Assembly (NCBI GenBank): GCA_036003365.1 | Contig: DASYSL010000023.1 | Location: forward strand, 1-9,618 | From: DASYSL01 sp036003365 | GTDB lineage: Bacteria; Eisenbacteria; RBG-16-71-46; DASYSL01 | DNA length: 9,618 bases | Direction of reading: 5' to 3' | Shown here: positions 1-6,430 of the stretch, in pieces | Position numbering within the stretch: the stretch's first letter is position 1 | Layout: each line of letters starts with the position of its first letter | The notes under the pieces: model-generated | What the model saw: the letters and a program-made list of their open reading frames with translations, nothing else | Databases searched by the model: none | Told to the model about the DNA's origin: nothing | Translations under genes and position numbers: made by a program

Positions 1-1
1 G

Positions 2-229
2 CAGACGTCGAAGGTTCCTTCGGACGTCTTCCTCTGGGCTGCTCTGGGAGCGCTGGGCAGCTCACTCGTGTTGCGCTCGGCGAAGAAGCACGAAGCGAGC
101 ACGTTCCTTGGGCAGTGGGTCTCGCCGCTGCTTCTCTTCGGGGTCTACAACAAGCTGGTGAAGCTGCACGGCTCGGACCGCTTTAGCCGCCCGGACAACT
201 TCGGTCGCCCGGAAGGTCTCGCCGGCTGA
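2..229 (+). CDS. Small membrane protein, C-terminal part (5' truncated by window edge)
   Basis: An open frame enters from the left edge and ends at TGA 227-229, giving 75 visible residues; the start lies outside the window. Two hydrophobic stretches are visible, about residues 8-25 (FLWAALGALGSSLVL) and 33-50 (TFLGQWVSPLLLFGVY). They are separated by a short charged loop (RSAKKHEAS) and followed by a polar tail containing KLVKLHGSDRF. This looks like a small two-helix inner-membrane protein, or the end of a larger one. I do not recognise a characterised family and assign no function. The stop codon is built into the hairpin at 228-257, and the gene converges on the secreted-protein gene at 265-915. 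Codon use (GC-rich third positions) matches the neighbours, supporting a real gene. Confidence 0.7.
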   Translation, partial: QTSKVPSDVFLWAALGALGSSLVLRSAKKHEASTFLGQWVSPLLLFGVYNKLVKLHGSDRFSRPDNFGRPEGLAG

Positions 230-257
230 CGATTCGGGGGACTTCCCCCGAATCGTC
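228..257. terminator. Perfect 13-bp hairpin between convergent genes, putative bidirectional terminator
   Basis: The arms GACGATTCGGGGG (228-240) and CCCCCGAATCGTC (245-257) are exact reverse complements around the 4-nt loop ACTT. The left arm includes the last two bases of the TGA ending the plus-strand gene. The right arm ends 7 bp from the stop codon (265-267) of the minus-strand gene. Placement between two converging stops fits a bidirectional terminator. Neither side has a clear T-run, so it would be an atypical intrinsic terminator or an RNA 3'-end stabiliser. Confidence 0.75.
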
Positions 258-264
258 TCTTGAA

Positions 265-915
265 TCAACGGTAGGCTGCCCGCAGTTCGCCCCAGGTCAT
301 CTTTTGCGTCGGAACCGGTGTCTCACAGAAGTCGACACGAAACGCGAGATCGATCGTGCCTTCCCATGGATTATCCGGACAGCAGCCGGGACCGCAGTCT
401 GCCGTGTCAAAGTTCCAAAACGACCCACCCGGATATGGATTTCCGGACCGTCCAAGGAATGCGGTCAACTCACCCCCGGCGCATGGCAACGGCACGATCT
501 CAAACGCGAACTGTCCGCGGCGTGGCAGCACGAGCGGTGGATCGACGATCCAGGTCTCCTCGGTCGGATGAATCCCATCCCCTGCCAAGAGCTGGAGAGT
601 CGGACCGTCGAGAAGGAGCTTCGACTCGTCGGGCCGCACAAGGCCGACAATGCTGTCCACTTCCATCACATAGAGCTTGCCCTGGAACACGCCGACGGAT
701 TGCGGCACGCGCCAAACCGTAACCGCCATGAGGACCGTGTCCGGAGCGTCGAAGACCTGGGAGGGTTGGTTGCTATACCAAGCAGGGATCTGAAGGTCCG
801 CCTGGGTCGTGTCGAGACCGGTGAAAACGAGGTCGCAAACCGTGGCTCCAACGAGGGACGGCCATGCAAGTCCAAGGACCAAAGCGGAGATCGTCGGCCA
901 GGAGCGCATGGCCAT
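265..915 (-). CDS. Secreted cysteine-containing protein of unknown function
   Basis: This encodes 216 aa. The N-terminus (MAMRSWPTISALVLGLAWPS) is a signal peptide with probable cleavage after VGA at about residue 24. The mature part is rich in beta-type segments and carries six cysteines (27, 145, 174, 178, 179, 197). Four lie in the last quarter around a CGPGCCPDNPWEG segment, suggesting disulphides in an extracytoplasmic fold. The chain ends in MTWGELRAAYR; a similar Trp-Gly...Tyr-Arg ending is, from memory and unchecked, seen on exported proteins of some uncultivated lineages. I recognise no enzymatic domain. The gene starts 29 bp after the stop of the SpoIID-like gene on the same strand and so is probably the last gene of the operon. 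ATG at 915 was chosen; a second in-frame ATG at 909 is equally possible. The ribosome-binding site is weak (GGGG about 5-10 nt upstream, depending on the start). Confidence 0.8.
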   Translation of the reverse strand: MAMRSWPTISALVLGLAWPSLVGATVCDLVFTGLDTTQADLQIPAWYSNQPSQVFDAPDTVLMAVTVWRVPQSVGVFQGKLYVMEVDSIVGLVRPDESKLLLDGPTLQLLAGDGIHPTEETWIVDPPLVLPRRGQFAFEIVPLPCAGGELTAFLGRSGNPYPGGSFWNFDTADCGPGCCPDNPWEGTIDLAFRVDFCETPVPTQKMTWGELRAAYR

Positions 916-944
916 TCATACCCCAGCGGCCCGCGACCGGGTTC

Positions 945-2315
945 CTACCCCTTCGACTCGTTCGCCGGCTTGATCTCGATCCCCGCGAAGTAGTGGCCGA
1001 GGATTTGGTGGAAGTCGCGGCCGCGGCGGGCCATTTCCAGGGCTCCCCACTGGCAGAGGCCGACGCCGTGGCCATAGCCCGCGCCGGTGGCGACCACGGC
1101 GATGGGGACGCCGTCGCGCGCGCGCACGATGCCGATCTTGAACAAGGAAGAGCGCAGCAACGTGCCTCCCCCGCCGGCGCCTTGCGAGGAAGCCGGGCGC
1201 ACGAGAACGCGGCGTGTGGAGTCTCCGTGCACGGGCAAGGGACCGATGTCCGTGTCGATGACGAGCTCGGCGACTCGGCCCGAAGGCGAGCGCGCAGTGA
1301 CGCGCACGCCGTCGAGACGGTGCGCGCCGCCCGGCGGCAAGGCGCCGATGAAGCGCGGATAGTTGCGGTTCACGATGTCGAGGAACTCGGGCACGCTCCA
1401 GATCTCGGTCCAGCGGAACTGCGGCGAGGCGGCGCAATACGCCGTGTCGCCTTCGTGATCGGCGTCGAGCGTCGAGCGTAGCCAAGGCAACGGAGACTCG
1501 GGCCACACGTCTTCCACGTTGGCCGTCACGCCGCCACAGGTAGAAAAATAGTTTGCGCGAATGAGGCGACCGTTGTACGTCGCCACGAGCTGGCTGGTCT
1601 CGCGCACGCAACGATCGGTGAGCGGGCCCTCGTCGGTGATGCCGCCGTAGAGCTGATCCTCGACCGTCGCGTAGACGTCGAAGCCTTGATCGGCGCGACG
1701 CCCGACATAGGACAAGGCGTAGGTGCGCGCGGCGACAGCCTGCGCCTTGCCGGCCTCGATCGTGCGCTGGTCGAGGCGGCCGATCTCGTGCGGCAGAACG
1801 CCCCGCAGATACTCCTCGGTGCCAACACGATTGACGACGGTCACGCGGCCGTTGGGCGAGCGATAGAGCCGGAGCTCGCCACGATACGGTTTGGCGCCGA
1901 TGGTGACGAACGAGTTCGGTGAATCGGGCACGAGAACGAGCGTGTCGGCCACTTCGTAGATCGCGAGCTCGCGCGTGCCGGGCACGGGCTGGATCAGCAC
2001 GCGCCCACTCGCCGCGCGCGCCACCAACGACTGCCCGGCCGAGAGATGCGTCACCTCGACCACGCCCTGCACGCTTGCGCCTGCCGTAGCGCCGATGCGA
2101 GCGCTGTCGGCGTCGATGACGATACCGACGTCGAGCCAATCGATCCGCCCGCGCGCACCCGAAGGCGGCTGGAACTCGGGTGGCGCCTGCGTCGGCGGCG
2201 TGCTGGGAGGCACCGGTTCTTGCGGTGTTGTCGTGGGCGGAGGCGTGTACGTTGGTTTGGGCGCGTGCGAGCAGCCGGCGAGCAAGAGCGCGAGCACGAG
2301 CGCAAGCTTCTTCAT
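945..2315 (-). CDS. SpoIID/LytB-domain lipoprotein, probable peptidoglycan lytic transglycosylase
   Basis: This encodes 456 aa. Residues 1-15 are a lipoprotein signal with lipobox LAGC (lipidated Cys15). A proline/threonine-rich linker follows (about 18-52), then the SpoIID/LytB domain (about 145-450). Visible family motifs include EEYLRGVLPHEIG (167-179, with Glu177 at the position expected for the catalytic acid), AVAARTYALSY (193-203), YFSTCGGVTANVEDVW (256-271) and GYGHGVGLCQWGA (413-425), followed by the HYFAG ending. SpoIID enzymes cleave glycan strands and leave 1,6-anhydro-MurNAc, the substrate of AnmK encoded just upstream. The start at 2315 is set by the signal peptide, by GGAG at 2324-2327 with an 8-nt spacer, and by the ATGA overlap with anmK. 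The frame stays open further upstream, but that part is antisense-type shadow. No other sporulation gene is seen, so a general cell-wall or recycling role is more likely. Enzyme activity is inferred from the family. Confidence 0.9.
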   Translation of the reverse strand: MKKLALVLALLLAGCSHAPKPTYTPPPTTTPQEPVPPSTPPTQAPPEFQPPSGARGRIDWLDVGIVIDADSARIGATAGASVQGVVEVTHLSAGQSLVARAASGRVLIQPVPGTRELAIYEVADTLVLVPDSPNSFVTIGAKPYRGELRLYRSPNGRVTVVNRVGTEEYLRGVLPHEIGRLDQRTIEAGKAQAVAARTYALSYVGRRADQGFDVYATVEDQLYGGITDEGPLTDRCVRETSQLVATYNGRLIRANYFSTCGGVTANVEDVWPESPLPWLRSTLDADHEGDTAYCAASPQFRWTEIWSVPEFLDIVNRNYPRFIGALPPGGAHRLDGVRVTARSPSGRVAELVIDTDIGPLPVHGDSTRRVLVRPASSQGAGGGGTLLRSSLFKIGIVRARDGVPIAVVATGAGYGHGVGLCQWGALEMARRGRDFHQILGHYFAGIEIKPANESKG

Positions 2316-3499
2316 CGCCGGGGCTCCGCGCTCACGTTGCCCATGACCACCGGTCGCGCGGCTCCAGTCACTTGCGGCAAGTTGGATGGGCGCCCGGCCA
2401 GAGTCTCGTGCGCGACCACCGCGAAGGCTGCGGCCTCGCGGCACTCGACGGGCATGCCCAGCTCGGCGGTGGTGTCGACGGTGATGGGCTCGAGCCGCTC
2501 GGCCAATTGCTCGAGCAACGCGGGATTGTTCGCACCACCCCCCGCCGCGTAGAGCGCCTGCATCGGCACCTTCACGAAGGCGCGCACGGCGTCGGCCACG
2601 CTCTGCGCCGTGAGCGCCGCCGCGGTGGCCACGAGGTCGTCGTCCTTGGCGCCCCGCGCCTTCCCCTCGGCGATCCAGCGCTCGACGAAGGCGCGCCCGA
2701 AGCGCTCGCGCCCGGTCGAGCGTGGCGGCTTCTGCGCGAAGAACGCATCGGCGAGGCCGAGACGCAAGAGCTCCTCGTTCACGTGGCCGCGCGCCGCGCG
2801 CGCGCCATCGGTGTCGAAGGTCTCGCGGCCGCCGCTCAGAGCTTGCACGATGCCGTCCATCACCATGTTTCCCGGCCCGGTGTCGAAGGCGATCACGTCG
2901 GCGGCGTCGCCTCCCGCCGGAAGTGCGGTGAGATTGGCGATGCCGCCCACGTTCAGGATGATGCGGCCTTCGTCGGCGCTGCGAAACAGCAACCAATCCG
3001 CGTAGGGCACCAGCGGCGCGCCCTCGCCGCCCGCAGCCACGTCGGCGGCACGCAGGTCGGAGACGACGCGCACGCCCGTGCGCTCGGCGACCACAGCACC
3101 GGAGCCGAGCTGGAAGGTGACGCCCCCCGCGCCGTTCTCGCGCGCGCTCCTATGGTAGAGCGTTTGGCCCGAGAGGCCGATGGCGGCGACCTCGGCGGGA
3201 TCGAGCCCAGCCTGCCCCAGTAATTCCATCACGCTCGCGGCGTACGTCTCGCCGAGGGCGTAGTGCAAGCGCGCGATCTCGGGCACGCCCACGGGCTCGC
3301 CTTCGGCCGCTCGTGCAAGACTTTGGCGCAACGCATCCGGAAACGGCGCCGAGTGGTGCGCCTCGAGCTTCCACGAAAGCTTAGGCGGCTCGCCGCGGAG
3401 CGCGAGGATCACGGTGTCCACGCCATCGAGCGACGTGCCCGACATCACGCCAACGAAGCGTCGCCAGGGGGCACCGCCACGCGCGGTCTTCTTGCTCAT
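2312..3499 (-). CDS. anmK: Anhydro-N-acetylmuramic acid kinase
   Basis: This encodes 395 aa, close to the usual family length of about 370. AnmK hydrolyses the 1,6-anhydro ring of anhydro-MurNAc and phosphorylates it with ATP to MurNAc-6-phosphate in the cytoplasm. Visible motifs are VGVMSGTSLDGVD (16-28), SDLRAADVAAGGEGAPLVP (147-165, with Asp153 at the position of the catalytic Asp182 of E. coli AnmK), ILNVGGIANLT (181-191), AFDTGPGNMVMDG (204-216) and AAGGGANNPAL (318-328). One departure is at 108-113, where the usual GSHGQT reads GLSGQT, so His is replaced by Ser111. The start (ATG 3497-3499) overlaps the stop of the upstream permease as ATGA, with GGAG close upstream, and its own stop overlaps the SpoIID start in the same way. 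Its product feeds MurQ, encoded at the head of the operon. Identification is secure. Confidence 0.96.
   Translation of the reverse strand: MSKKTARGGAPWRRFVGVMSGTSLDGVDTVILALRGEPPKLSWKLEAHHSAPFPDALRQSLARAAEGEPVGVPEIARLHYALGETYAASVMELLGQAGLDPAEVAAIGLSGQTLYHRSARENGAGGVTFQLGSGAVVAERTGVRVVSDLRAADVAAGGEGAPLVPYADWLLFRSADEGRIILNVGGIANLTALPAGGDAADVIAFDTGPGNMVMDGIVQALSGGRETFDTDGARAARGHVNEELLRLGLADAFFAQKPPRSTGRERFGRAFVERWIAEGKARGAKDDDLVATAAALTAQSVADAVRAFVKVPMQALYAAGGGANNPALLEQLAERLEPITVDTTAELGMPVECREAAAFAVVAHETLAGRPSNLPQVTGAARPVVMGNVSAEPRR
2324..2327 (-). promoter_or_regulatory. Ribosome-binding site deciding the SpoIID-like start
   Basis: GGAG on the minus strand lies 8 nt before ATG 2313-2315. It supports the lipoprotein start inside a frame that stays open for another 680 bp upstream. 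Confidence 0.6.
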
Positions 3500-4302
3500 T
3501 TCTCCGCCCCCGCCACGACGCCTTCCAGAATCTGGCGCTGGAAGAAGAGAAACACCGCCAGTGTAGGTAACGCCGAGATCGTCGAGCCTGCCATCAACAG
3601 GCCCCAGTCCACACCGTGCTCGCCCTGCGAGAAGAGCGCGAGCCCCACGGGCAGCGTGCGCAGACGATCGGAGTCCACGAAGATCAACGGATACAGGAAC
3701 GAGTTCCAGTTGATGAGGAACGCATTGATCGCCACCACGGCGAGGGCCGGACGCAGGAGCGGGAACACAATCTGGCCGAGAATCCGGTACTCACTCGCGC
3801 CGTCCACGCGCGCGGCGTCCTCGAGCTCGGTGGGCAGGCCGGTCACATACTGGCGCACAAGGAAAATGCTGAACGCGTCCACGGCGAAGGGCAGGATGAG
3901 GGCCGCGTACGTGTCGAGGATCCCGAGCCGCGCGCACACGAGGTAGAGCGGGATCATCAGCACCTGCTTGGGCAGCATGAGCGTGGCGAGCATGGCCACG
4001 GTCAGGGCACGCGAGCCCCAGTTGCGCGAGCGCGCGAGCGCATAGCCCACGATCGCCGCCGTGAGCACGTTGGCGACGACGACGAGCGCGGCAACCAGCG
4101 CCGAGTTGAAGACATAGCGCGCGAACGCCGCCTCGCGAAACAACGCCACGTAGTGCGCGAGCGTGAAGCCGGCGCGCCGGAAAGCGTCGAGCGAGAGCGC
4201 CGCCCCCGCCATCGGCTGCACCGAGATGAACACCATCCAGACCAGCGGGAAGAGCATGGTCAGGAGCACGGGCGTGAGCCACAGCATGCGCGTGCGGGTC
4301 AT
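3496..4302 (-). CDS. Carbohydrate ABC transporter permease, MalG type
   Basis: This encodes 268 aa, usual for the family (about 270-280). It is an inner-membrane permease subunit of a CUT1-type sugar ABC importer. About six hydrophobic segments are visible: roughly 7-27, 66-90, 98-120, 131-150, 183-207 and 236-255. The cytoplasmic EAA loop, which contacts the ATPase, is at 160-186 (LEDAARVDGASEYRILG followed by FPLLRPAL). ATG 4302 was chosen because it overlaps the partner permease's stop as ATGA (4299-4302), has GGGAG at 4310-4314, and gives the normal N-terminus beginning MTRTRMLWLTPVLL. The open frame extending to about 4899 lies inside the partner gene and is not used. The cargo cannot be read from the sequence. 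The neighbours murQ and anmK suggest a cell-wall amino sugar. Confidence 0.93.
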   Translation of the reverse strand: MTRTRMLWLTPVLLTMLFPLVWMVFISVQPMAGAALSLDAFRRAGFTLAHYVALFREAAFARYVFNSALVAALVVVANVLTAAIVGYALARSRNWGSRALTVAMLATLMLPKQVLMIPLYLVCARLGILDTYAALILPFAVDAFSIFLVRQYVTGLPTELEDAARVDGASEYRILGQIVFPLLRPALAVVAINAFLINWNSFLYPLIFVDSDRLRTLPVGLALFSQGEHGVDWGLLMAGSTISALPTLAVFLFFQRQILEGVVAGAEK

Positions 4303-5177
4303 TCCTTGGCTCCCGCGAGCTTGAGCCAGCGCACTTGCAGGAGCGAGATCGCCAGCGTGACGGCGAACAGCAAGTAGGCGACGGCCGAGGCGTAGCCGAG
4401 ACGGAAGCGATAGAAGGCCTGGTCGTAGAGGTAGTAGACGACCGTGAGCGTGGAATCGAGCGGGCCGCCGCGCGTCATCACGAAGACTTCGGTGAAGATC
4501 TGCAGGCTGCGGATCGTGTTGACCACCAAAACGAACAAGAATGTCGGCCGCAACATGGGCAGGGTGATGCCCACGAAGCGCCGCCACGCGCCCGCGCCAT
4601 CCAAAGCCGCCGACTCGTACAGCTCGGCCGGAATGCTCTTCAAGCCGGCGAGGAAGATCACCATGTAGTAGCCGCTCGCCGCCCACACGTCCATGGCCAT
4701 GATCGAAGGCAGGGCTGTGTGCGGGTCGAGCAGCCAGCGCGGCGGCGTCACCCCAAGCCCTTGCAGAACTCCGGACAATGGCCCTTCGGGCGAATACAAC
4801 GCCTTGAACACGATCGAGAGCACGACCACCGAGACCACGGTGGGCAGGAAGAATCCGGCGCGGAAAATCGTGCGCCCGGGAAACGCCTTGTCGAGACACA
4901 CAGCCAGCGCCAAGGCGATCGCGGTCGTGAACGGCAGTGTGCCGAACGTGAAGGAGAGCGTGTTGCCGAGCGCGTGCCAGAACGTGCCGTCATGCAGTGC
5001 TTCGGCGTAGTTGGCCAGACCGATGAAGCGCGACGCCTGGGGGGCGAGGGGCGAGTACTCGCGAAACGACAGCACGAACGAAGCGACGATCGGATACAGG
5101 CCGAACACGAGAAACGAGATCAGCCAGGGAGAGAGAAAGACCCAGCCTGCCAGGCCGAGATTGCCTTCCCGCCGCAT
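4299..5177 (-). CDS. Carbohydrate ABC transporter permease, MalF type
   Basis: This encodes 292 aa. It is the second inner-membrane permease of the same CUT1-type importer. The N-terminus (GLAGWVFLSPWLISFLVFGL, 8-27) is the classic first helix of sugar permeases of this class, and FIGLANYAEAL (51-61) is the usual periplasmic-loop motif. Further membrane segments lie at about 75-95, 105-126, 158-178, 211-225 and 262-281. The EAA loop is at 185-211 (ELYESAALDGAGAWRRFVG followed by TLPMLRP). The start ATG (5175-5177) overlaps the binding protein's TGA by one base (TGATG), with AAGGG three bases upstream. Its stop overlaps the MalG-type start. It would form a heterodimeric channel with that protein. 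The cargo is inferred from context only. Confidence 0.93.
   Translation of the reverse strand: MRREGNLGLAGWVFLSPWLISFLVFGLYPIVASFVLSFREYSPLAPQASRFIGLANYAEALHDGTFWHALGNTLSFTFGTLPFTTAIALALAVCLDKAFPGRTIFRAGFFLPTVVSVVVLSIVFKALYSPEGPLSGVLQGLGVTPPRWLLDPHTALPSIMAMDVWAASGYYMVIFLAGLKSIPAELYESAALDGAGAWRRFVGITLPMLRPTFLFVLVVNTIRSLQIFTEVFVMTRGGPLDSTLTVVYYLYDQAFYRFRLGYASAVAYLLFAVTLAISLLQVRWLKLAGAKE
4303..4314 (-). promoter_or_regulatory. Ribosome-binding site(s) for the MalG-type permease
   Basis: GGGAG (4310-4314) lies 7 nt before ATG 4300-4302, and AAGGA (4303-4307) abuts the start. The first has the better spacing. Both lie inside the end of the MalF-type gene and fix the permease start within a longer open frame. 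Confidence 0.55.
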
Positions 5178-6430
5178 CAGCCCTTGGCGCGCGGCGAGGT
5201 GGCAGCCGGCGACGCTGCTTGCGGCGAGTTCAACGCCGCCTGCAGCTCGCGCGCAGCCTGCGTGATCGCCTGCTCGGGCGTGATCTTGCGATACATCGCC
5301 TGCTCGACAGCAGTCTCGATCGCCGCCTCCATGCGCCCCCACTCCGGATGATTGGGCGGCGCCACGGAGCTGCCCAGCTGATCGAGGAAGAGCTTCTCGC
5401 CCGGATGCGCGGCGTAGTAGGCATCGTCGGACGCGATCACGGCGGCGGGCTGCACGCTCTTCTGATCCTGGGCGATCACCGAAGCATTGGCCGCTCGCGT
5501 GAGGAAGCGAGCCAGACGCCAAGCTCCGGAAGGATTCGCGCTCTTCTGGAAGGTCGAAAGAATCTCGCCACCGGCGAACGAGAGATGCTTGCCTCCCGGA
5601 GGCGCCGGCACCATGCACACGCCATAGCGTAGGTCGGGCGCGTCCGCCGGAATCTGCTTGAGCAGCCACGCGCCGGTCAGCACGCAGCCGATGTTCCCCT
5701 GCTTGAACGCCTGATCGATGAGCGCTTGATGATCCACCCGCCCCACGTCCGCCAGCGACAGATAGAATTTCAGCGCGGCGACGTTCTGCGGCGAATCGAA
5801 GGTCACGCTCTTCATGTCGGGCGACAAGATCGTGCCGCCGTTCGACCAACCGTACGGCATGAACTTCTTGAAGAGCACGTAGCGCTCGCCGGAATTGGCG
5901 CCATAGCCATTCACGCCCTTGCCGAGCGCATTGATGCGCTTGCAGTCCTCGAGCAGCTCGGGCCACGTCTCGGGTCCCTTGCTCGAATCGATGCCGGCGC
6001 GCGCGAACAGCGTCTTGTTGTAGAAGAGCGCGCGCGTGCCGCCGAGCCACGGCAACCCGTACACGCGGCCGTCCTCGCTGGCCATGTCCCACAGGTGCAA
6101 GGAGTCGCGCAGCACGGCCGAGGAATCCGTCCAGTCCACGAGTGCTCGCTGGTGCGCGAACGCCGGGAACCACGTCGATCCCAACTCGACCAGATCAGGC
6201 ACCTTGCCGCTCGCCACCGCGGCCGCGATCTTCTCCTGCCCGGCCTGCCACGTGAGCTGCTCGACCTGGACATCGAGGTCGGGGTTCTCGGCCCGGAAGC
6301 GCTCGATCAGCGGGTTGATCGTGTCGCTCGGCCAGAACTGCCAGAACACCACCGTCTTCTTGCCGCCGCCGGCGTGTCCGCAACCGGCGAGTGCCACCGC
6401 CAGCAAAGCGCATGCGATCCATCGCTTCAT
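5177..6430 (-). CDS. Extracellular solute-binding lipoprotein of a sugar ABC importer
   Basis: This encodes 417 aa, usual for CUT1 binding proteins (UgpB/MalE-like, solute-binding family 1). A lipoprotein signal ends in LAGC (Cys17), so the protein is membrane-anchored outside the cytoplasm. Family hallmarks are VVFWQFWPSD (27-36), IERFRAENPDLDVQV (42-56), GKVPDLVELGSTW (75-87), YGLPWLGGTRALFYNK (124-139) and TWPELLEDCKRI (155-166). A ligand-region segment lies at about 246-256 (NIGCVLTGAWL). Many aromatic residues (Trp30, 33, 61, 87, 100, 128, 195, 255) fit sugar stacking. The short C-terminal tail is Ala/Ser/Pro-rich. The start at 6430 has GAGGAG eight bases upstream and overlaps the murQ stop as ATGA. 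The specific ligand is unknown; anhydro-MurNAc, MurNAc or a muropeptide-derived disaccharide is proposed from the flanking genes. Confidence 0.93.
   Translation of the reverse strand: MKRWIACALLAVALAGCGHAGGGKKTVVFWQFWPSDTINPLIERFRAENPDLDVQVEQLTWQAGQEKIAAAVASGKVPDLVELGSTWFPAFAHQRALVDWTDSSAVLRDSLHLWDMASEDGRVYGLPWLGGTRALFYNKTLFARAGIDSSKGPETWPELLEDCKRINALGKGVNGYGANSGERYVLFKKFMPYGWSNGGTILSPDMKSVTFDSPQNVAALKFYLSLADVGRVDHQALIDQAFKQGNIGCVLTGAWLLKQIPADAPDLRYGVCMVPAPPGGKHLSFAGGEILSTFQKSANPSGAWRLARFLTRAANASVIAQDQKSVQPAAVIASDDAYYAAHPGEKLFLDQLGSSVAPPNHPEWGRMEAAIETAVEQAMYRKITPEQAITQAARELQAALNSPQAASPAATSPRAKG

Noticed and set aside
304..993. Plus-strand open frame opposite the secreted-protein gene
   Set aside because: The minus-strand frame has a signal peptide and coherent protein composition, whereas this one is Arg-rich without motifs.
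945..2315. Sporulation locus
   Set aside because: Only a SpoIID/LytB domain is present; this family is widespread in non-sporulating bacteria, and the neighbours are recycling genes.
2316..2996. Upstream in-frame extension of the SpoIID-like gene (a frame open to 2996)
   Set aside because: It lies inside anmK in another frame, is Arg-rich low-information sequence, and the real start has a lipobox signal peptide, a ribosome-binding site and an ATGA overlap.
2180..3223. Long plus-strand open frame (347 codons) opposite anmK
   Set aside because: It is Arg/Ala/His-rich, has no recognisable motifs, and is opposite a certain gene; it is a typical antisense shadow in GC-rich DNA.
4303..4899. Upstream extension of the MalG-type permease
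   Set aside because: This part overlaps the MalF-type gene in another frame and lacks membrane-protein character; the family N-terminus starts at 4302.
4335..5351. Long plus-strand open frame (338 codons) opposite the permease and binding-protein genes
   Set aside because: It has a highly charged antisense composition (Arg/Glu/His/Gln) mirroring membrane-protein codons, with no domain.
5178..6173. Upstream extension of the MalF-type permease
   Set aside because: It is a shadow of the binding-protein gene; the permease N-terminus starts at 5177 with a TGATG overlap.
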